Shown here piece after piece: positions 1-8,969 of a stretch of 64,000 bases of DNA. The notes beneath the pieces are model-generated. The model was given only the letters and a program-made list of their open reading frames with translations. It was not told the DNA's origin and made no database searches. Numbering within the stretch: the stretch's first letter is position 1; the number at the start of each line of letters is the position of its first letter. The translations under genes were made by a program, and so were the position numbers. This DNA is from Lactobacillus pasteurii DSM 23907 = CRBIP 24.76 (GTDB lineage Bacteria > Bacillota > Bacilli > Lactobacillales > Lactobacillaceae), in assembly GCF_000297025.1 (NCBI RefSeq), contig NZ_CAKD01000024.1:62001-126000 (forward strand). The letters run 5' to 3'.

Positions 1-1
1 T

Positions 2-856
2 AACCTTAACTGGAAGAGCTTGATGCCAACTTTCAATCTTAAGTATTTCAGCTCCTTGTCAATCTTGGTCTTTGCGGTTGGTGGATGTGAAAAAATTTCC
101 CCATACGTAAACAAGGTTGAAGATCCAAGCAAGAATTTCCCTAAAGCAATGATGGCTTTAGCTATCATGGTTATGGTTTCTGCTATTCTTGGTACTTTTG
201 CTATGGCAATGATGTTTGATCCAAAAGTAGTCAATGCTAACTTGAACGAATACATTTCAAACGGTGCTTACATGGCCTTTGATCGTTTGGGTCAATACTA
301 CCATGTAGGTGGATTATTCATGTACATCTACTCATGGTGTAACGTGATCGGTCAATTCTCAACTTTGGTATTGAGTATCGACGCACCACTTAGAATTTTG
401 CTTGGTAGTAAAGAAGCTAAGGAATTCATTCCATCTAAGCTTTTGAAATTGAACAAGCATGGCGCTTACATCAATGGTATTTGGATGATCGTTATTTTAT
501 CAGGAAGTTTGATTCTTGCTCAAGCCTTATTGCCAAATGCCCAAGCAGTTATGGCACAACTAGTTAAGTTAAATTCAACTACCATGCCAATGCGTTACTT
601 GTGGGTATTTGCTGCATATATTGCCTTAAGAAGACAACAAGAAAAGTTCGAAACTAGCTATCAATTAACTAAGAAGCAATGGTTGGCTTACCTTGCTGGT
701 TTCTGGTGCTTCATCGTTACTGCTCTTTGCTGCTTCAGTGGTATGTACTCACCTGACGGATTTACCCTCTTCTTGAACATTATTACGCCTGTAATTTTGG
801 TTGCTTTAGGATTAATCCTTCCAGCCATCAAGAAGCGCGAAACTGCCAATATTTAA
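2..856 (+). CDS. yjeM: APC-family amino acid permease, YjeM-like (5' truncated)
   Basis: C-terminal part of a polytopic amino-acid/polyamine/organocation transporter. The reading frame is open to the left window edge, so the true start lies outside; an internal ATG at 20 is only an in-frame methionine. The segment holds about seven hydrophobic helices and a GGCE-(K)ISPYV-(N)KVEDPSKNFPKA stretch like the conserved cytoplasmic loop of glutamate/GABA-type and YjeM permeases. From family knowledge it would be an inner-membrane amino acid exchanger or importer; the substrate cannot be told from sequence. It is followed at once by a rho-independent terminator, so it is the last gene of its transcript. 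The YjeM assignment rests on overall resemblance and is moderately secure. Confidence 0.75.
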   Translation, partial: NLNWKSLMPTFNLKYFSSLSILVFAVGGCEKISPYVNKVEDPSKNFPKAMMALAIMVMVSAILGTFAMAMMFDPKVVNANLNEYISNGAYMAFDRLGQYYHVGGLFMYIYSWCNVIGQFSTLVLSIDAPLRILLGSKEAKEFIPSKLLKLNKHGAYINGIWMIVILSGSLILAQALLPNAQAVMAQLVKLNSTTMPMRYLWVFAAYIALRRQQEKFETSYQLTKKQWLAYLAGFWCFIVTALCCFSGMYSPDGFTLFLNIITPVILVALGLILPAIKKRETANI

Positions 857-864
857 TGAAAATT

Positions 865-890
865 AAAAACACCCAATGGGTGTTTTTTTG
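865..890 (+). terminator. Terminator of the permease gene
   Basis: A 10-bp perfect stem (865-874 with 878-887), a 3-nt loop and a following T-run lie 9 bases after the stop codon at 856. Confidence 0.85.
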
Positions 891-904
891 TTATCCATGG
901 TAAA

Positions 905-919
905 CTATACTTAGTATAA
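905..919 (+). promoter_or_regulatory. Per-box-like operator overlapping the perR -10 region
   Basis: CTATACT-T-AGTATAA is a 7-1-7 inverted repeat that differs from the Bacillus Per-box consensus TTATAAT-N-ATTATAA at three positions. It covers the likely -10 (TATAAA at 915 or TATACT at 907) and lies 25 bases before the start of the regulator gene, which suggests autoregulation. Functional assignment is inference. Confidence 0.55.
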
Positions 920-943
920 ATTAGTGAGAAAGTTGGCGAAAAC

Positions 944-1387
944 ATGGTAGACGTAAAAGCAACTGATTTACTGCATCAACACAACTTAAAAGCAACTAAA
1001 CCACGTTTGCGGATTTTGAATTACTTAATTGAAAATCACAATCACCCTACTGCTGACATGATTTACAAAGATTTAAGCCAAGAAACAGATCCCTTGAATC
1101 GAGCAACAGTGTACAACACCTTGAATTCATTAATTGCTGTTGGGATCGTAATCGAAATCAAAAATGGCGACAATTCTAGTCACTACGATTTCTTCGTCGA
1201 ACCACATTTTCATATTATCTGCAAAAGTTGTGGTCGCATAGCCGATGTTTATTACCCACATTTTGATGAAATAGAAGATACGATGAGATCAAATGCTGAA
1301 AAGCAAACAGGCTTCAAGACCTCCAGCAGCCATTTGGAGATTTTTGGTTTATGTCCTGATTGTCAACAAAAAGAAGCTTCCCGCTAA
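944..1387 (+). CDS. perR: Fur-family regulator, PerR type (peroxide sensing)
   Basis: A 147-residue metal-dependent repressor. It has an N-terminal winged helix (RATVYNTLNSL near 53-63) and a C-terminal dimer domain with the structural zinc site C93-C96 and C137-C140. The regulatory metal ligands of Bacillus PerR (H37, D85, H91, H93, D104) all have counterparts here at a constant offset of three: H34, D82, H88, H90, D101. Asp rather than Glu at D82 favours PerR over Fur or Zur. In PerR the histidines are oxidised by peroxide, which releases the repressor. A Per-box-like repeat covers its own promoter. The last codons form part of a bidirectional terminator. Ribosome site weak (GAGAAAG). Confidence 0.8.
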   Translation: MVDVKATDLLHQHNLKATKPRLRILNYLIENHNHPTADMIYKDLSQETDPLNRATVYNTLNSLIAVGIVIEIKNGDNSSHYDFFVEPHFHIICKSCGRIADVYYPHFDEIEDTMRSNAEKQTGFKTSSSHLEIFGLCPDCQQKEASR

Positions 1388-1410
1388 GCTAATAGGAAGC
1401 TTCTTTTTTA
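1368..1410. terminator. Bidirectional terminator between perR and the surface protein gene
   Basis: GAAGCTTCC (1373-1381) pairs with GGAAGCTTC (1395-1403), flanked by A5 on the left and T6 on the right. It serves both convergent genes and overlaps the 3' end of perR. Confidence 0.85.
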
Positions 1411-1414
1411 TTAA

Positions 1415-3025
1415 TTAATCAAGCTTGTTACTTTCAAGCAATTCTGCTCTTTGAGCCAAGTTTACGTATAAACGGTTGTTCATAACTGACATACCTTCGA
1501 TTTCACGACCAGTCGTAAACTTGAAGGACTTTTGGTAATCGCCGCTTCTGTTGATCTTAACAATCAAGTCGTTGAAAGCAAGGTAGAAGTTTTGATTTTC
1601 TGGATCATAAGTAAATCCTTGAACTGGTGAACCATCGCCAACAAAAGTTCCAGAGGTTGCACCAACGATAGTTGGGTACCAGTTATCGCCCTTACGGTTT
1701 AATTCCCAGTATTCATAACGATTGCTGGTTGGATCGTAGTAAACGCCGTACAATTGGTAATCTGAAGTAATTACGGCATTTTGGAAGTAGCGTGGCTTAG
1801 AGTCGTCGCCATCCCAACATTTAATGGTCCAGATCTTGTTGATTTCCAAGTCGCTCTTGCGAATTTGAATCAATTGTTCTGAATCCTTAGAGATCTTTTC
1901 GCTGTGGTCATTTACCAAAACATAAATGTACTTGTCAGTTGATCCCATAGCTTGACCATGTCCAATTGGCAAGTATGGACTAACCTTGATGTTCTTGACA
2001 TACTTGTTGAACTTGCTTTGGCTCATAGTCAATAAGTTCTGTGGTTCAATTGGATCAGTCAATTCATTCAAGTTGTAACCAACAATGTGGCCTTGCAAAA
2101 GCTTGGTGCTGCTGAGCAAACTAGTGTATGCCCAACCATTAGAAGTAGTAACACCTTCTGGAATATGGCCAACACGGTTGATGTAGCCATCATCTGTATC
2201 TGTTTTAACGCTGAGTAAAACTGGTTGGAACAATCTAGTTGAAAGAGTCATTTCGCCACTAGTGAAAACATGAGTGTTAGTTTCAGGTTGGAATTCCTTT
2301 GGACTAATGTAGTTTAATGATGAACCATAGTGAGACTTCCAACTAGTCAAATCACTTACGCCTGGCTTAGCAATTACCTTGCTTGAGTCGCCGATTCCTT
2401 CTTTAGTAGACTTTCTAACGGTAATATTTACAGTAGCAGTAGTCTTGCCGATCTTGTACTTAACCTTGTAGCTAGCTGGATCAGTACAGCTAATACTGTC
2501 TTTAGAAACAGATACTTCGGAGTTGTCAACAACGGTACCAGTTTCATCAGTTGCATAGCTGATAGCATCCCGGCTATCAAACAATGCATTTTCATTGCGA
2601 ACCAAAGTTACAGTCTTTGGAACGGAAATTTTATTTCTAGCAAAGTAGTTTTGGTTTACCCAACCAACTGGGCGACCATCAACATAGATGAACCAGTAAG
2701 TGTACTTGCCAGTCTTGATACTTTGGGTAGATTGAATGTGGTTGTAGCGGAAATCAATTCCATCCGCCACCTTGCCTTGGGCCTTACCCTTATTAATCGT
2801 CTTCCAAACTTTATAATTCTTGTTACCAGCAACCTTAGTCATCAAGCTGTAGCTAGTTAAAACGTCACCTGTTTGCTTTTTAACAGTCTTAGATGCATCC
2901 ACATCGCTTGAACTTGCCTCAGTTGAACTTGACGAATTATCGTCAGCAAAAACATAGTTGCTACCGAAAATACCTAAACCAATTGCTAAGGCTGAACTAG
3001 CAGCCAATAATCCTTTAACCTTCAC
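1415..3025 (-). CDS. Secreted surface protein with GW/SH3-like module and propeller-like C-terminal half
   Basis: A 536-residue exported protein starting with GTG, five bases after a perfect AGGAGG. Residues 1-27 are a signal peptide (KVKG, hydrophobic core, cleavage after YVFA). A Ser-rich linker follows, then a GW/SH3-like wall-binding module at about 55-130 (KVWKTINKG, WFIYVDGRPVGWV). Next is an immunoglobulin-like segment, and a C-terminal half with repeated blade-like strands (YIYVLVND, QLYGVYYD, NFYLAFND, RLYVNLAQ) that suggests a beta-propeller. No sortase signal is present, so attachment would be non-covalent. The C-terminal half recalls helveticin J-like proteins and S-layer-associated proteins of the acidophilus group, but I cannot confirm a function. 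It is divergent from clpP. Confidence 0.7.
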   Translation of the reverse strand: MKVKGLLAASSALAIGLGIFGSNYVFADDNSSSSTEASSSDVDASKTVKKQTGDVLTSYSLMTKVAGNKNYKVWKTINKGKAQGKVADGIDFRYNHIQSTQSIKTGKYTYWFIYVDGRPVGWVNQNYFARNKISVPKTVTLVRNENALFDSRDAISYATDETGTVVDNSEVSVSKDSISCTDPASYKVKYKIGKTTATVNITVRKSTKEGIGDSSKVIAKPGVSDLTSWKSHYGSSLNYISPKEFQPETNTHVFTSGEMTLSTRLFQPVLLSVKTDTDDGYINRVGHIPEGVTTSNGWAYTSLLSSTKLLQGHIVGYNLNELTDPIEPQNLLTMSQSKFNKYVKNIKVSPYLPIGHGQAMGSTDKYIYVLVNDHSEKISKDSEQLIQIRKSDLEINKIWTIKCWDGDDSKPRYFQNAVITSDYQLYGVYYDPTSNRYEYWELNRKGDNWYPTIVGATSGTFVGDGSPVQGFTYDPENQNFYLAFNDLIVKINRSGDYQKSFKFTTGREIEGMSVMNNRLYVNLAQRAELLESNKLD

Positions 3026-3113
3026 GTCATCCTCCTAAAATTTTATTTTGTAATATAACTCTATTCTATTATAAAAATGCGTCTAGAAAAAATACATTTT
3101 CAATACGATTTGT

Positions 3114-3142
3114 TTGACAGTTAATTAAAGTAGTGATTTAAT
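3114..3142 (+). promoter_or_regulatory. clpP promoter
   Basis: TTGACA (3114-3119), a 17-base spacer and TTTAAT (3137-3142): a near-consensus housekeeping promoter. The last base of the -10 is the first base of the CIRCE operator, so repressor binding would cover the transcription start. Confidence 0.8.
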
Positions 3143-3168
3143 TAGCACTGTACTTGTAAGAGTGCTAA
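3142..3168 (+). promoter_or_regulatory. CIRCE operator (HrcA) before clpP
   Basis: TTAGCACTG-N9-GAGTGCTAA matches the CIRCE consensus TTAGCACTC-N9-GAGTGCTAA at 17 of 18 arm positions. It lies between the -10 box and the ribosome site. HrcA regulation is inferred from the match. Confidence 0.85.
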
Positions 3169-3188
3169 TTTTTTTAGGAGGTAACACA

Positions 3189-3773
3189 ATGCTTGTACCT
3201 ACAGTTATTGAACAAACTGCTCGTGGCGAACGTGCCTACGATATTTACTCAAGATTATTAAAAGACCGTATCATCATGCTAAGCGGCGAAATCAACGACC
3301 AAATGGCCAACTCAATTATCGCCCAATTGCTATTCCTTGACGCACAAGACAATACTAAAGATATTTCTCTTTACATCAACTCACCTGGTGGTGTAATCAC
3401 TTCTGGTTTAGCAATTATGGATACTATGAACTTCATTAAGTCAGACGTATCAACTATTGCTATTGGTATGGCTGCTTCAATGGCTTCAATTTTGTTGACT
3501 TCAGGGGCCAAGGGTAAGAGATTTGCTTTACCAAACTCAACTGTTTTGATTCACCAACCATTAGGTGGTGCACAAGGTCAACAAACTGACATCCAAATTG
3601 CTGCTGAAGAAATCTTGAAGAGCCGCAAGAAGTTGAACCAAATTTTACACGAAACTACTGGTCAACCAATCGAAAAGATCCTTAAGGATACTGAACGCGA
3701 CAATTACTTGACTGCTGAAGAAGCTAAGGAATACGGCTTGATTGACGAAATCATGGTCAACCAAAAGAAATAA
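3189..3773 (+). CDS. clpP: ATP-dependent Clp protease proteolytic subunit
   Basis: A 194-residue serine peptidase that forms the tetradecameric chamber used by Clp ATPases such as ClpE (encoded at 54.9 kb). The catalytic triad is visible: S97 in GMAASM, H122 in LIHQP and D171 in ERDNYL, matching S98/H123/D172 of Bacillus. An in-frame ATG nine codons upstream is rejected because AGGAGG (3176-3181) sits 7 bases before the ATG at 3189. The upstream CIRCE predicts heat or misfolding control through HrcA. In many relatives clpP lies near whiA; here gnd and a membrane protein gene stand between them and clpP points towards whiA. Confidence 0.97.
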   Translation: MLVPTVIEQTARGERAYDIYSRLLKDRIIMLSGEINDQMANSIIAQLLFLDAQDNTKDISLYINSPGGVITSGLAIMDTMNFIKSDVSTIAIGMAASMASILLTSGAKGKRFALPNSTVLIHQPLGGAQGQQTDIQIAAEEILKSRKKLNQILHETTGQPIEKILKDTERDNYLTAEEAKEYGLIDEIMVNQKK

Positions 3774-3784
3774 TCGTTATATTT

Positions 3785-3835
3785 AAAAATGATTGATAGC
3801 TGCGCTGGAAAAAGCGAGTTATCAATCATTTTTTG
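3785..3835 (+). terminator. clpP terminator
   Basis: AAAAATGATTGATA (3785-3798) pairs with TATCAATCATTTTT (3820-3833) and is followed by T residues; it lies 11 bases after the stop codon. Confidence 0.85.
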
Positions 3836-3882
3836 TTATCGACAGACATAAGTGCAAAATATTATTTACTTTTTGTAAGTGG

Positions 3883-3891
3883 TGCTATAAT
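3883..3891 (+). promoter_or_regulatory. Extended -10 promoter of gnd
   Basis: TGC-TATAAT at 3883-3891 is a perfect extended -10 box, 34 bases before the gnd start; no good -35 is visible at the usual distance. Confidence 0.55.
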
Positions 3892-3925
3892 TTAGGCAGA
3901 TATTTTATAGATTAGGAGTATTGTT

Positions 3926-5359
3926 ATGTCAGATAAAAAAGCACAAATTGGTGTAATCGGTCTTGCAGTCATGGGTAAAAACTTAGCCCTAAATATTGAA
4001 AGTCGCGGCTTCACAGTTGGCGTATATAATCGCCACCGCAATCGAACTGATGACATGATGCGCGACCATAGCGACAAGAAGCTAATTCCAAGCTACACGC
4101 TTGAAGATTTCGTTAATTCGCTTGAAAAGCCTCGCCGCATTCTGATGATGGTTAAAGCTGGCGCAGGTACTGACGCAGTTATCGATTCTTTGTTGCCACT
4201 GCTTGATAAGGGCGATATTTTGATCGACGGTGGCAATACTAACTTCCACGATACAATGGCCCGCAATGCGAAATTGGATCAATCAGGCATCAACTTTATC
4301 GGCATGGGTGTTTCTGGCGGCGAACTTGGTGCACTTCATGGCCCTGCCCTTATGCCTGGTGGCCAAAAAGAAGCCTACGATCTAGTGGAACCAATTTTGA
4401 CGCAAATTGCTGCTAAGGCTAAAGATGGCAAGCCTTGTGTAACTTATATTGGCGAAAATGGGGCCGGACATTATGTCAAGATGATTCACAACGGAATTGA
4501 ATATGGCGATGAAGAATTGATTGACGAAAGCTACAACATTATGCGCAATGTGCTCGGCTTATCAGTTCCAGAAATGGCCAATATCTTTACCGAGTGGAAT
4601 AAAGGCGAACTTGACTCTTATTTAATTGAAATTACTGCCGATATTCTTTCTCGTCAAGACGACTTAGGAACTGGCAAGCCAATTGTTGATGTAATTCTCG
4701 ACCGCGGTGCTAACAAGGGTACTGGTAAGTGGTCATCAGAAACTGCTCTAGATGGCGGTGCACCACAATCAGTAATTACCGAGGCTGTGTATGCACGCTA
4801 TATTTCTATGATGAAGAAAGAACGTGTAGCTGCAAGCAAGCTTTTGCCTGAAGATGTTGAAAAAGTTTCGCTGACTGCTGAAGAAAAGAAAGAATATATC
4901 GAAAAGATTCGCCAAGCCCTATACTTTGGCAAGGTAATGTCATATGCACAAGGCTTTGAACAAATGCGCATCGATGCCAAGCGCTACGGCTGGGATTTGA
5001 AGTTTGGTGAATTAGCGCAAATCTGGCGCGAGGGATGCATCATCCGTGCTCAATTCTTGCAAAAGATCACTGATGCTTTTGAAAAGAATCCTGATTTAGA
5101 CAACCTATTGCTTGATGACTACTTCAAGGACATTGCTGGCAAGTATCAAAAGGCTATTCGCGAGGTTGTAGCCATGTCGATCAAGGCTGGCATCCCTGTC
5201 CCTGCTTTTGCTGCAGCGATCAACTACTACGACTCATACCGGGCAGAAGTTTTGCCAGCTAACTTGTTGCAAGCTCAACGCGATTACTTTGGTGCTCATA
5301 CTTATGAAAGAACTGACCGTGAAGGCAACTTCCACTACAGCTGGTATGAAGAACAATAA
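3926..5359 (+). CDS. gnd: 6-phosphogluconate dehydrogenase, decarboxylating
   Basis: A 477-residue enzyme converting 6-phosphogluconate and NADP+ to ribulose 5-phosphate, CO2 and NADPH in the oxidative pentose phosphate pathway. The N-terminal Rossmann fold shows [13 protein letters not shown]; further marks are [19 protein letters not shown] (about 128-146), the [11 protein letters not shown] substrate loop and the C-terminal KGTGKW region. The length fits the family. RBS TTAGGAG lies 6 bases before the ATG. The previous step, 6-phosphogluconolactonase, is encoded at 42 kb. It is monocistronic, flanked by terminators, and convergent with the following small membrane protein gene. Confidence 0.97.
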   Translation: MSDKKAQIGVIGLAVMGKNLALNIESRGFTVGVYNRHRNRTDDMMRDHSDKKLIPSYTLEDFVNSLEKPRRILMMVKAGAGTDAVIDSLLPLLDKGDILIDGGNTNFHDTMARNAKLDQSGINFIGMGVSGGELGALHGPALMPGGQKEAYDLVEPILTQIAAKAKDGKPCVTYIGENGAGHYVKMIHNGIEYGDEELIDESYNIMRNVLGLSVPEMANIFTEWNKGELDSYLIEITADILSRQDDLGTGKPIVDVILDRGANKGTGKWSSETALDGGAPQSVITEAVYARYISMMKKERVAASKLLPEDVEKVSLTAEEKKEYIEKIRQALYFGKVMSYAQGFEQMRIDAKRYGWDLKFGELAQIWREGCIIRAQFLQKITDAFEKNPDLDNLLLDDYFKDIAGKYQKAIREVVAMSIKAGIPVPAFAAAINYYDSYRAEVLPANLLQAQRDYFGAHTYERTDREGNFHYSWYEEQ

Positions 5360-5380
5360 TTAGCATTTAATTTTAAATTT

Positions 5381-5430
5381 AAAAAGGATTGATTATCTTC
5401 GTTTTGCAAACGTTGATGATCAATCCTTTT
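5381..5430 (+). terminator. gnd terminator
   Basis: AAAAGGATTGAT pairs with ATCAATCCTTTT (5419-5430), with an inner hairpin around CGTTTTGCAAACG. Confidence 0.8.
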
Positions 5431-5459
5431 ACTTTATTTGTTCTCACTTTGCTTTACAT

Positions 5460-5822
5460 CTAATGTGAAGTTAAAGCCAAGAGCCCATAAATGGCTTTTT
5501 TAGGGATTTCTTTTTTATTATCGACTAAAAAACTAGATTTATATCTGCTACTTTTGTTAATCCGTTTATAAAGTCTTGCACCCATAAACAATAATAAAAG
5601 TAAGCCAATAAGAATCATTATCAGCATCACCCATGCTGCTATGTCTGGTCGATAAATTATAGTGGCTATTCCAACAAGTGCAGTAATACATAGCAGTGAA
5701 ATTAGACTTAATACTGCTTTAGCATCAAATTCGCGTATGACTCTTAGATCCTTTTCAGATACGCTATCTTTTAAAGACCATAATTTTCTTTCCGATTTTA
5801 TAGGGCCACCTTGTTCCAACAT
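5460..5822 (-). CDS. Small two-helix membrane protein, unknown function
   Basis: A 120-residue protein that I do not recognise. It has a charged N-terminal 30 residues, two hydrophobic helices at about 36-58 and 64-85, then a basic tail (RLYKRINKSSRYK). The start is supported by GAAGGGAG 8 bases upstream on the minus strand. It lies between convergent gnd and the whiA operon, whose terminator separates it from whiA, so it is probably transcribed alone. Confidence 0.6.
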   Translation of the reverse strand: MLEQGGPIKSERKLWSLKDSVSEKDLRVIREFDAKAVLSLISLLCITALVGIATIIYRPDIAAWVMLIMILIGLLLLLFMGARLYKRINKSSRYKSSFLVDNKKEIPKKAIYGLLALTSH

Positions 5823-5945
5823 GGTTGTTGCTCCCTTCTAGTTAAGTATCTTCTACCATTTCTAATTTAAGTATAGTTAGTTGTTTTGTAGTTATATGAA
5901 TTTTTCGTAACTGGTATATTTTTATTCTAATTTGGAAATTTTCTC

Positions 5946-5982
5946 CAAAACAAAAGAACTCAAAGCCCGTGCTTTGAGTTCT
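5946..5982 (-). terminator. Terminator of the rapZ-yvcK-whiA operon
   Basis: A perfect 12-bp stem (5955-5966 with 5971-5982) has a 4-base loop and is followed on the minus strand by TTTGTTTTG. It lies 7 bases beyond the whiA stop. Confidence 0.85.
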
Positions 5983-5989
5983 AATCATG

Positions 5990-6931
5990 TTATTCATCAG
6001 TTTTCAAACCAGCAGCAATTTCCTTCAATTTCTTAAGTCGATGGTTAACTCCTGACTTAGAAATAGGACCATCTGGAACTTGAGCAGCTAATTCTTTTAA
6101 TGATAATTCTGGATGCTTCAATCTAAATCTAGCCAAAATCGCCAACTTCTCTGGCAAACTATCCAAACCTAGATTCTGATCAATCAATTCAATATCTTCA
6201 ATCTGCTTAGCAGCAGCTGAGGCTGTCTTCTTCAAGTTAGCAGTGTCACAGTTAACCAAGCGATTAACTGAGTTCCGCATATCGCGCATAATTCGCAAAT
6301 CTTCAAAGGCTAACATTGCATTTAATGCACCTACGATATGCAAAAAGTCACCAATCTTCTCTGCTTCCTTGATGTAAACAATGTATCCTCTACGCCTTTG
6401 AGTAGTTCTAGCATTTAAATGAAAATACTTATTCATTAATTCTGCTAAGCCCTCGTTGTGGTCTTCATAAGTAGAATATATTTCCAAATGATAGCGACTA
6501 GTTTCTGGATTATTCACGCTTCCTCCAGCTAAAAAGGCTCCGCGTAAATATGACATTGCCCCTTGCTGCGAATCCATTATTCGACTAGGTACGCGCGTAA
6601 TAAAGCCTTCTTCATCATCCCAGATTTGCAACTCTTCTAGAATCTCTTTCACATTCCGTTGCAGTCTTACCAAATATTGATTGTTCTTCTTTAACTTCAT
6701 CTTTCGCGACACAATCAACAATGGTTCGATTTTAAAGGCCACTTTGATTAATTTAAAGACTCTTCTAGCAATTGCTGGATTTTCAGTCGTGATATCCAAG
6801 CTAAATTGACGATTATGCAGATTCAAGACCCCGTTCATTCGCAAAAAAGCCGCCAGTTCCGCCTTAGCGTGCTCTGGATGAAGCTCTAAGGCCGTTAATT
6901 CTTTCTTTACATCACTTGCATAACTTGCCAT
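5990..6931 (-). CDS. whiA: DNA-binding protein WhiA
   Basis: A 313-residue protein that joins a LAGLIDADG homing-endonuclease-like fold (including [11 protein letters not shown] and [12 protein letters not shown]) to a C-terminal helix-turn-helix ([27 protein letters not shown]). In Bacillus WhiA affects cell division and chromosome segregation; in Streptomyces it controls sporulation, so in a non-sporulating lactobacillus a division role is likely. It is the last gene of the conserved rapZ-yvcK-whiA operon; its start overlaps the yvcK stop by one base. Confidence 0.95.
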   Translation of the reverse strand: MASYASDVKKELTALELHPEHAKAELAAFLRMNGVLNLHNRQFSLDITTENPAIARRVFKLIKVAFKIEPLLIVSRKMKLKKNNQYLVRLQRNVKEILEELQIWDDEEGFITRVPSRIMDSQQGAMSYLRGAFLAGGSVNNPETSRYHLEIYSTYEDHNEGLAELMNKYFHLNARTTQRRRGYIVYIKEAEKIGDFLHIVGALNAMLAFEDLRIMRDMRNSVNRLVNCDTANLKKTASAAAKQIEDIELIDQNLGLDSLPEKLAILARFRLKHPELSLKELAAQVPDGPISKSGVNHRLKKLKEIAAGLKTDE

Positions 6932-7968
6932 TAATCTTCATCCATCCTTCTGCGGGACATCGCTTCAAAGGCCAGATTGATGATCTCTTTCCCAACTTTC
7001 TTGCCATCATGGAAGACTAGGCCGTGTCTTTGATCAATAAAGTCATCTGTAATTACCCGGCACTCTTGCTCTCTTAACCCAGCAAAATCATTTCTAACTG
7101 GTTCTAAATAAGCATCATAGTCCTCAGGATGGAACTCAGACATATCGATCTTGGCACCATTGACCAAAGCAGTGTTGATGTAATGGCCACCCAAGTGTTC
7201 GTTAATTACTCGAACGTGATCCGCATCGCTGAAGTGATCAGTTTCGCCTTGTTGGGTCATAATGTTGCAGATGTAAATTACTTCTGCCTTGGTTTCTCTA
7301 ACTGCTTGTCCTAGGTTGCTGATCATCAAGTTAGGCAAGATTGACGTAAACAAACTACCTGGACCTAAAACAACCGCATCAGCCTGCATGATCGCTGCCA
7401 AAACTGGCAAAACTGCCTTAGGTTCATCATCAGAATCAGTATCAGTCACCCAAACTCGCTTGATTTGCTTATCCAAAGCAGTAATTTCTGTTTCACCAGC
7501 TTGAGTAGTGCCATCAACAAATTCCGCATTCAAGGTCAATGGTTCATTTGAAGCTGGAAAAACATGTCCATCTACATGCATCATCTTTGATAAAATCTGT
7601 ACTGCTTCAAAGATATTGCCATGCATCTCATTTAACGCAGCAATAATCAAGTTACCGATCGCATGACCTGAAAAGAAGGAATCAGATGAATCAAAACGAT
7701 ATTGGAAAATATCCTTTCCTTCTTTAGATAAATCACTAAGTGAAACCAAAACGTTACGAATATCGCCAGGCGGAACAACGTTAATGAAGTTGCGGATTGA
7801 ACCAGATGATCCACCATCATCAGAAACTGTTACGATCGCCGTAATTTCCGCGTTTTGATCTTTTAAAGCATTCAAAATTACTGGTAAGCCAGTTCCGCCG
7901 CCGATAACGACGACTCTTGGCCTTCTGCCTTTAATTACGCGGATTATTCTATTTTCTCCATAAGCCAA
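6931..7968 (-). CDS. yvcK: YvcK/CofD-like protein (gluconeogenesis factor)
   Basis: A 345-residue protein of the CofD-like fold. The nucleotide-binding motif [18 protein letters not shown] is at about 19-36, then [10 protein letters not shown] and PPGDIRNVL, and a [18 protein letters not shown] loop near 200-217. In Bacillus YvcK is needed for growth on gluconeogenic carbon sources and for cell-wall integrity, and it binds UDP-sugars. The start is TTG, with AGGTG upstream in the short gap after rapZ; no ATG fits before the glycine loop. It is coupled to whiA by a 1-base overlap. Confidence 0.92.
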   Translation of the reverse strand: MAYGENRIIRVIKGRRPRVVVIGGGTGLPVILNALKDQNAEITAIVTVSDDGGSSGSIRNFINVVPPGDIRNVLVSLSDLSKEGKDIFQYRFDSSDSFFSGHAIGNLIIAALNEMHGNIFEAVQILSKMMHVDGHVFPASNEPLTLNAEFVDGTTQAGETEITALDKQIKRVWVTDTDSDDEPKAVLPVLAAIMQADAVVLGPGSLFTSILPNLMISNLGQAVRETKAEVIYICNIMTQQGETDHFSDADHVRVINEHLGGHYINTALVNGAKIDMSEFHPEDYDAYLEPVRNDFAGLREQECRVITDDFIDQRHGLVFHDGKKVGKEIINLAFEAMSRRRMDED

Positions 7969-7978
7969 AGCTTAGCAC

Positions 7979-8854
7979 CTACTTTCTAAGATAGCGACTA
8001 ATCTCTCGGTGAGTTATGTCGACAGGATAATCCTTTGCTAGATCGCGAGCAAGCTGCTGAGCAATTGAGACGCTGCGGTGTTGTCCACCAGTACAGCCAA
8101 TGGCAATGGTCAATTTTTCCTTGCCTTCATCCACATAGCCTGGAATGGCTGTCTCAAGTAGTTCAAGCAACTTCTTGTAGAAGACTTGCGTTTCATCCTT
8201 TTCCATTACGTAATCGAATACTCGCTTATCTAAGCCAGTGAATGGACGTAGCTCAGGAATGTAGAATGGATTTGGCAAGAAGCGGACATCCATTACAATA
8301 TCAGCATCAATTGGCATCCCATACTTAAAGCCAAAGGACATTACTTCAATTGAAAATGGCTGACGGTCCCGATCGCTGAAGCTGTCGATCAACTTTTGCT
8401 TCAATTCCTTAGTTGATAAATTCGAAGTATCGATTAAATAATTTGACCGGTTCTTGATTGGCGTCAAAATTTGGCGTTCTGCTTGAATTCCATCAAGTAA
8501 GCGGCCACTACTTGCAAGTGGCGGCAAGCGTCTAGTTTCCTTATAGCGAGCAACCAAAGCATCGTCTGAAGCATCCAAGAAAACGATCATTGCTTGAACT
8601 TTACCATTGTCTTCAAGCGAATTGACTTCATCTAACAAGTCTTCATAAAAACTCTTAACCCGTAAGTCAATTACTACGGCCACCTTTTGGAAGTCATTAG
8701 AATTAACCATCAAATCCCAAAAGCTTCCAAGCAAAGTTGGTGGCAAGTTATCGACTACAAAGTATCCCATATCTTCCAAAGAATGCGCAGTAACAGTCTT
8801 ACCTGCACCACTCATTCCAGTTACGATTAATAATTGCTTCTTTTTTTCGTTCAT
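7979..8854 (-). CDS. rapZ: RapZ/YvcJ RNase adapter-like nucleotide-binding protein
   Basis: About 291 residues. Walker A GMSGAGKT lies near the N-terminus and the C-terminal domain contains SFGFKYGMP and GCTGGQHRSV, both typical of RapZ/YvcJ. Enterobacterial RapZ binds GlmZ RNA; Bacillus YvcJ is a nucleotidase that affects competence. A longer frame from 8908 exists, but a predicted extended -10 (8884-8889) lies inside that extension, so I choose the ATG at 8854. An ATG at 8869 is a second possibility. It is the first gene of the rapZ-yvcK-whiA operon. Confidence 0.93.
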   Translation of the reverse strand: MNEKKKQLLIVTGMSGAGKTVTAHSLEDMGYFVVDNLPPTLLGSFWDLMVNSNDFQKVAVVIDLRVKSFYEDLLDEVNSLEDNGKVQAMIVFLDASDDALVARYKETRRLPPLASSGRLLDGIQAERQILTPIKNRSNYLIDTSNLSTKELKQKLIDSFSDRDRQPFSIEVMSFGFKYGMPIDADIVMDVRFLPNPFYIPELRPFTGLDKRVFDYVMEKDETQVFYKKLLELLETAIPGYVDEGKEKLTIAIGCTGGQHRSVSIAQQLARDLAKDYPVDITHREISRYLRK

Positions 8855-8883
8855 TATTGCACCATCCATTTCATGACAGAAAT

Positions 8884-8889
8884 AGTATA
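8884..8889 (-). promoter_or_regulatory. Extended -10 of the rapZ operon
   Basis: On the minus strand TGA-TATACT forms an extended -10 about 30 bases before the chosen rapZ start; no clear -35 is visible. Confidence 0.5.
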
Positions 8890-8920
8890 TCACATCCGGG
8901 TGTTTCATTTTTGATTTTTA

Positions 8921-8961
8921 AAATAAAAAATGACAAACAAGCGCAAAACTTATTTGTCATT
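8921..8961 (-). terminator. Terminator after the HdeD-like gene
   Basis: AATGACAAA (8929-8937) pairs with TTTGTCATT (8953-8961) and is followed on the minus strand by TTTTATTTT. Confidence 0.75.
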
Positions 8962-8969
8962 CAAACTTA

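Noticed and set aside
5823-5945. Riboswitch in the gap before the small membrane protein gene
   Set aside because: AT-rich, no conserved aptamer core and no anti-terminator pairing visible.
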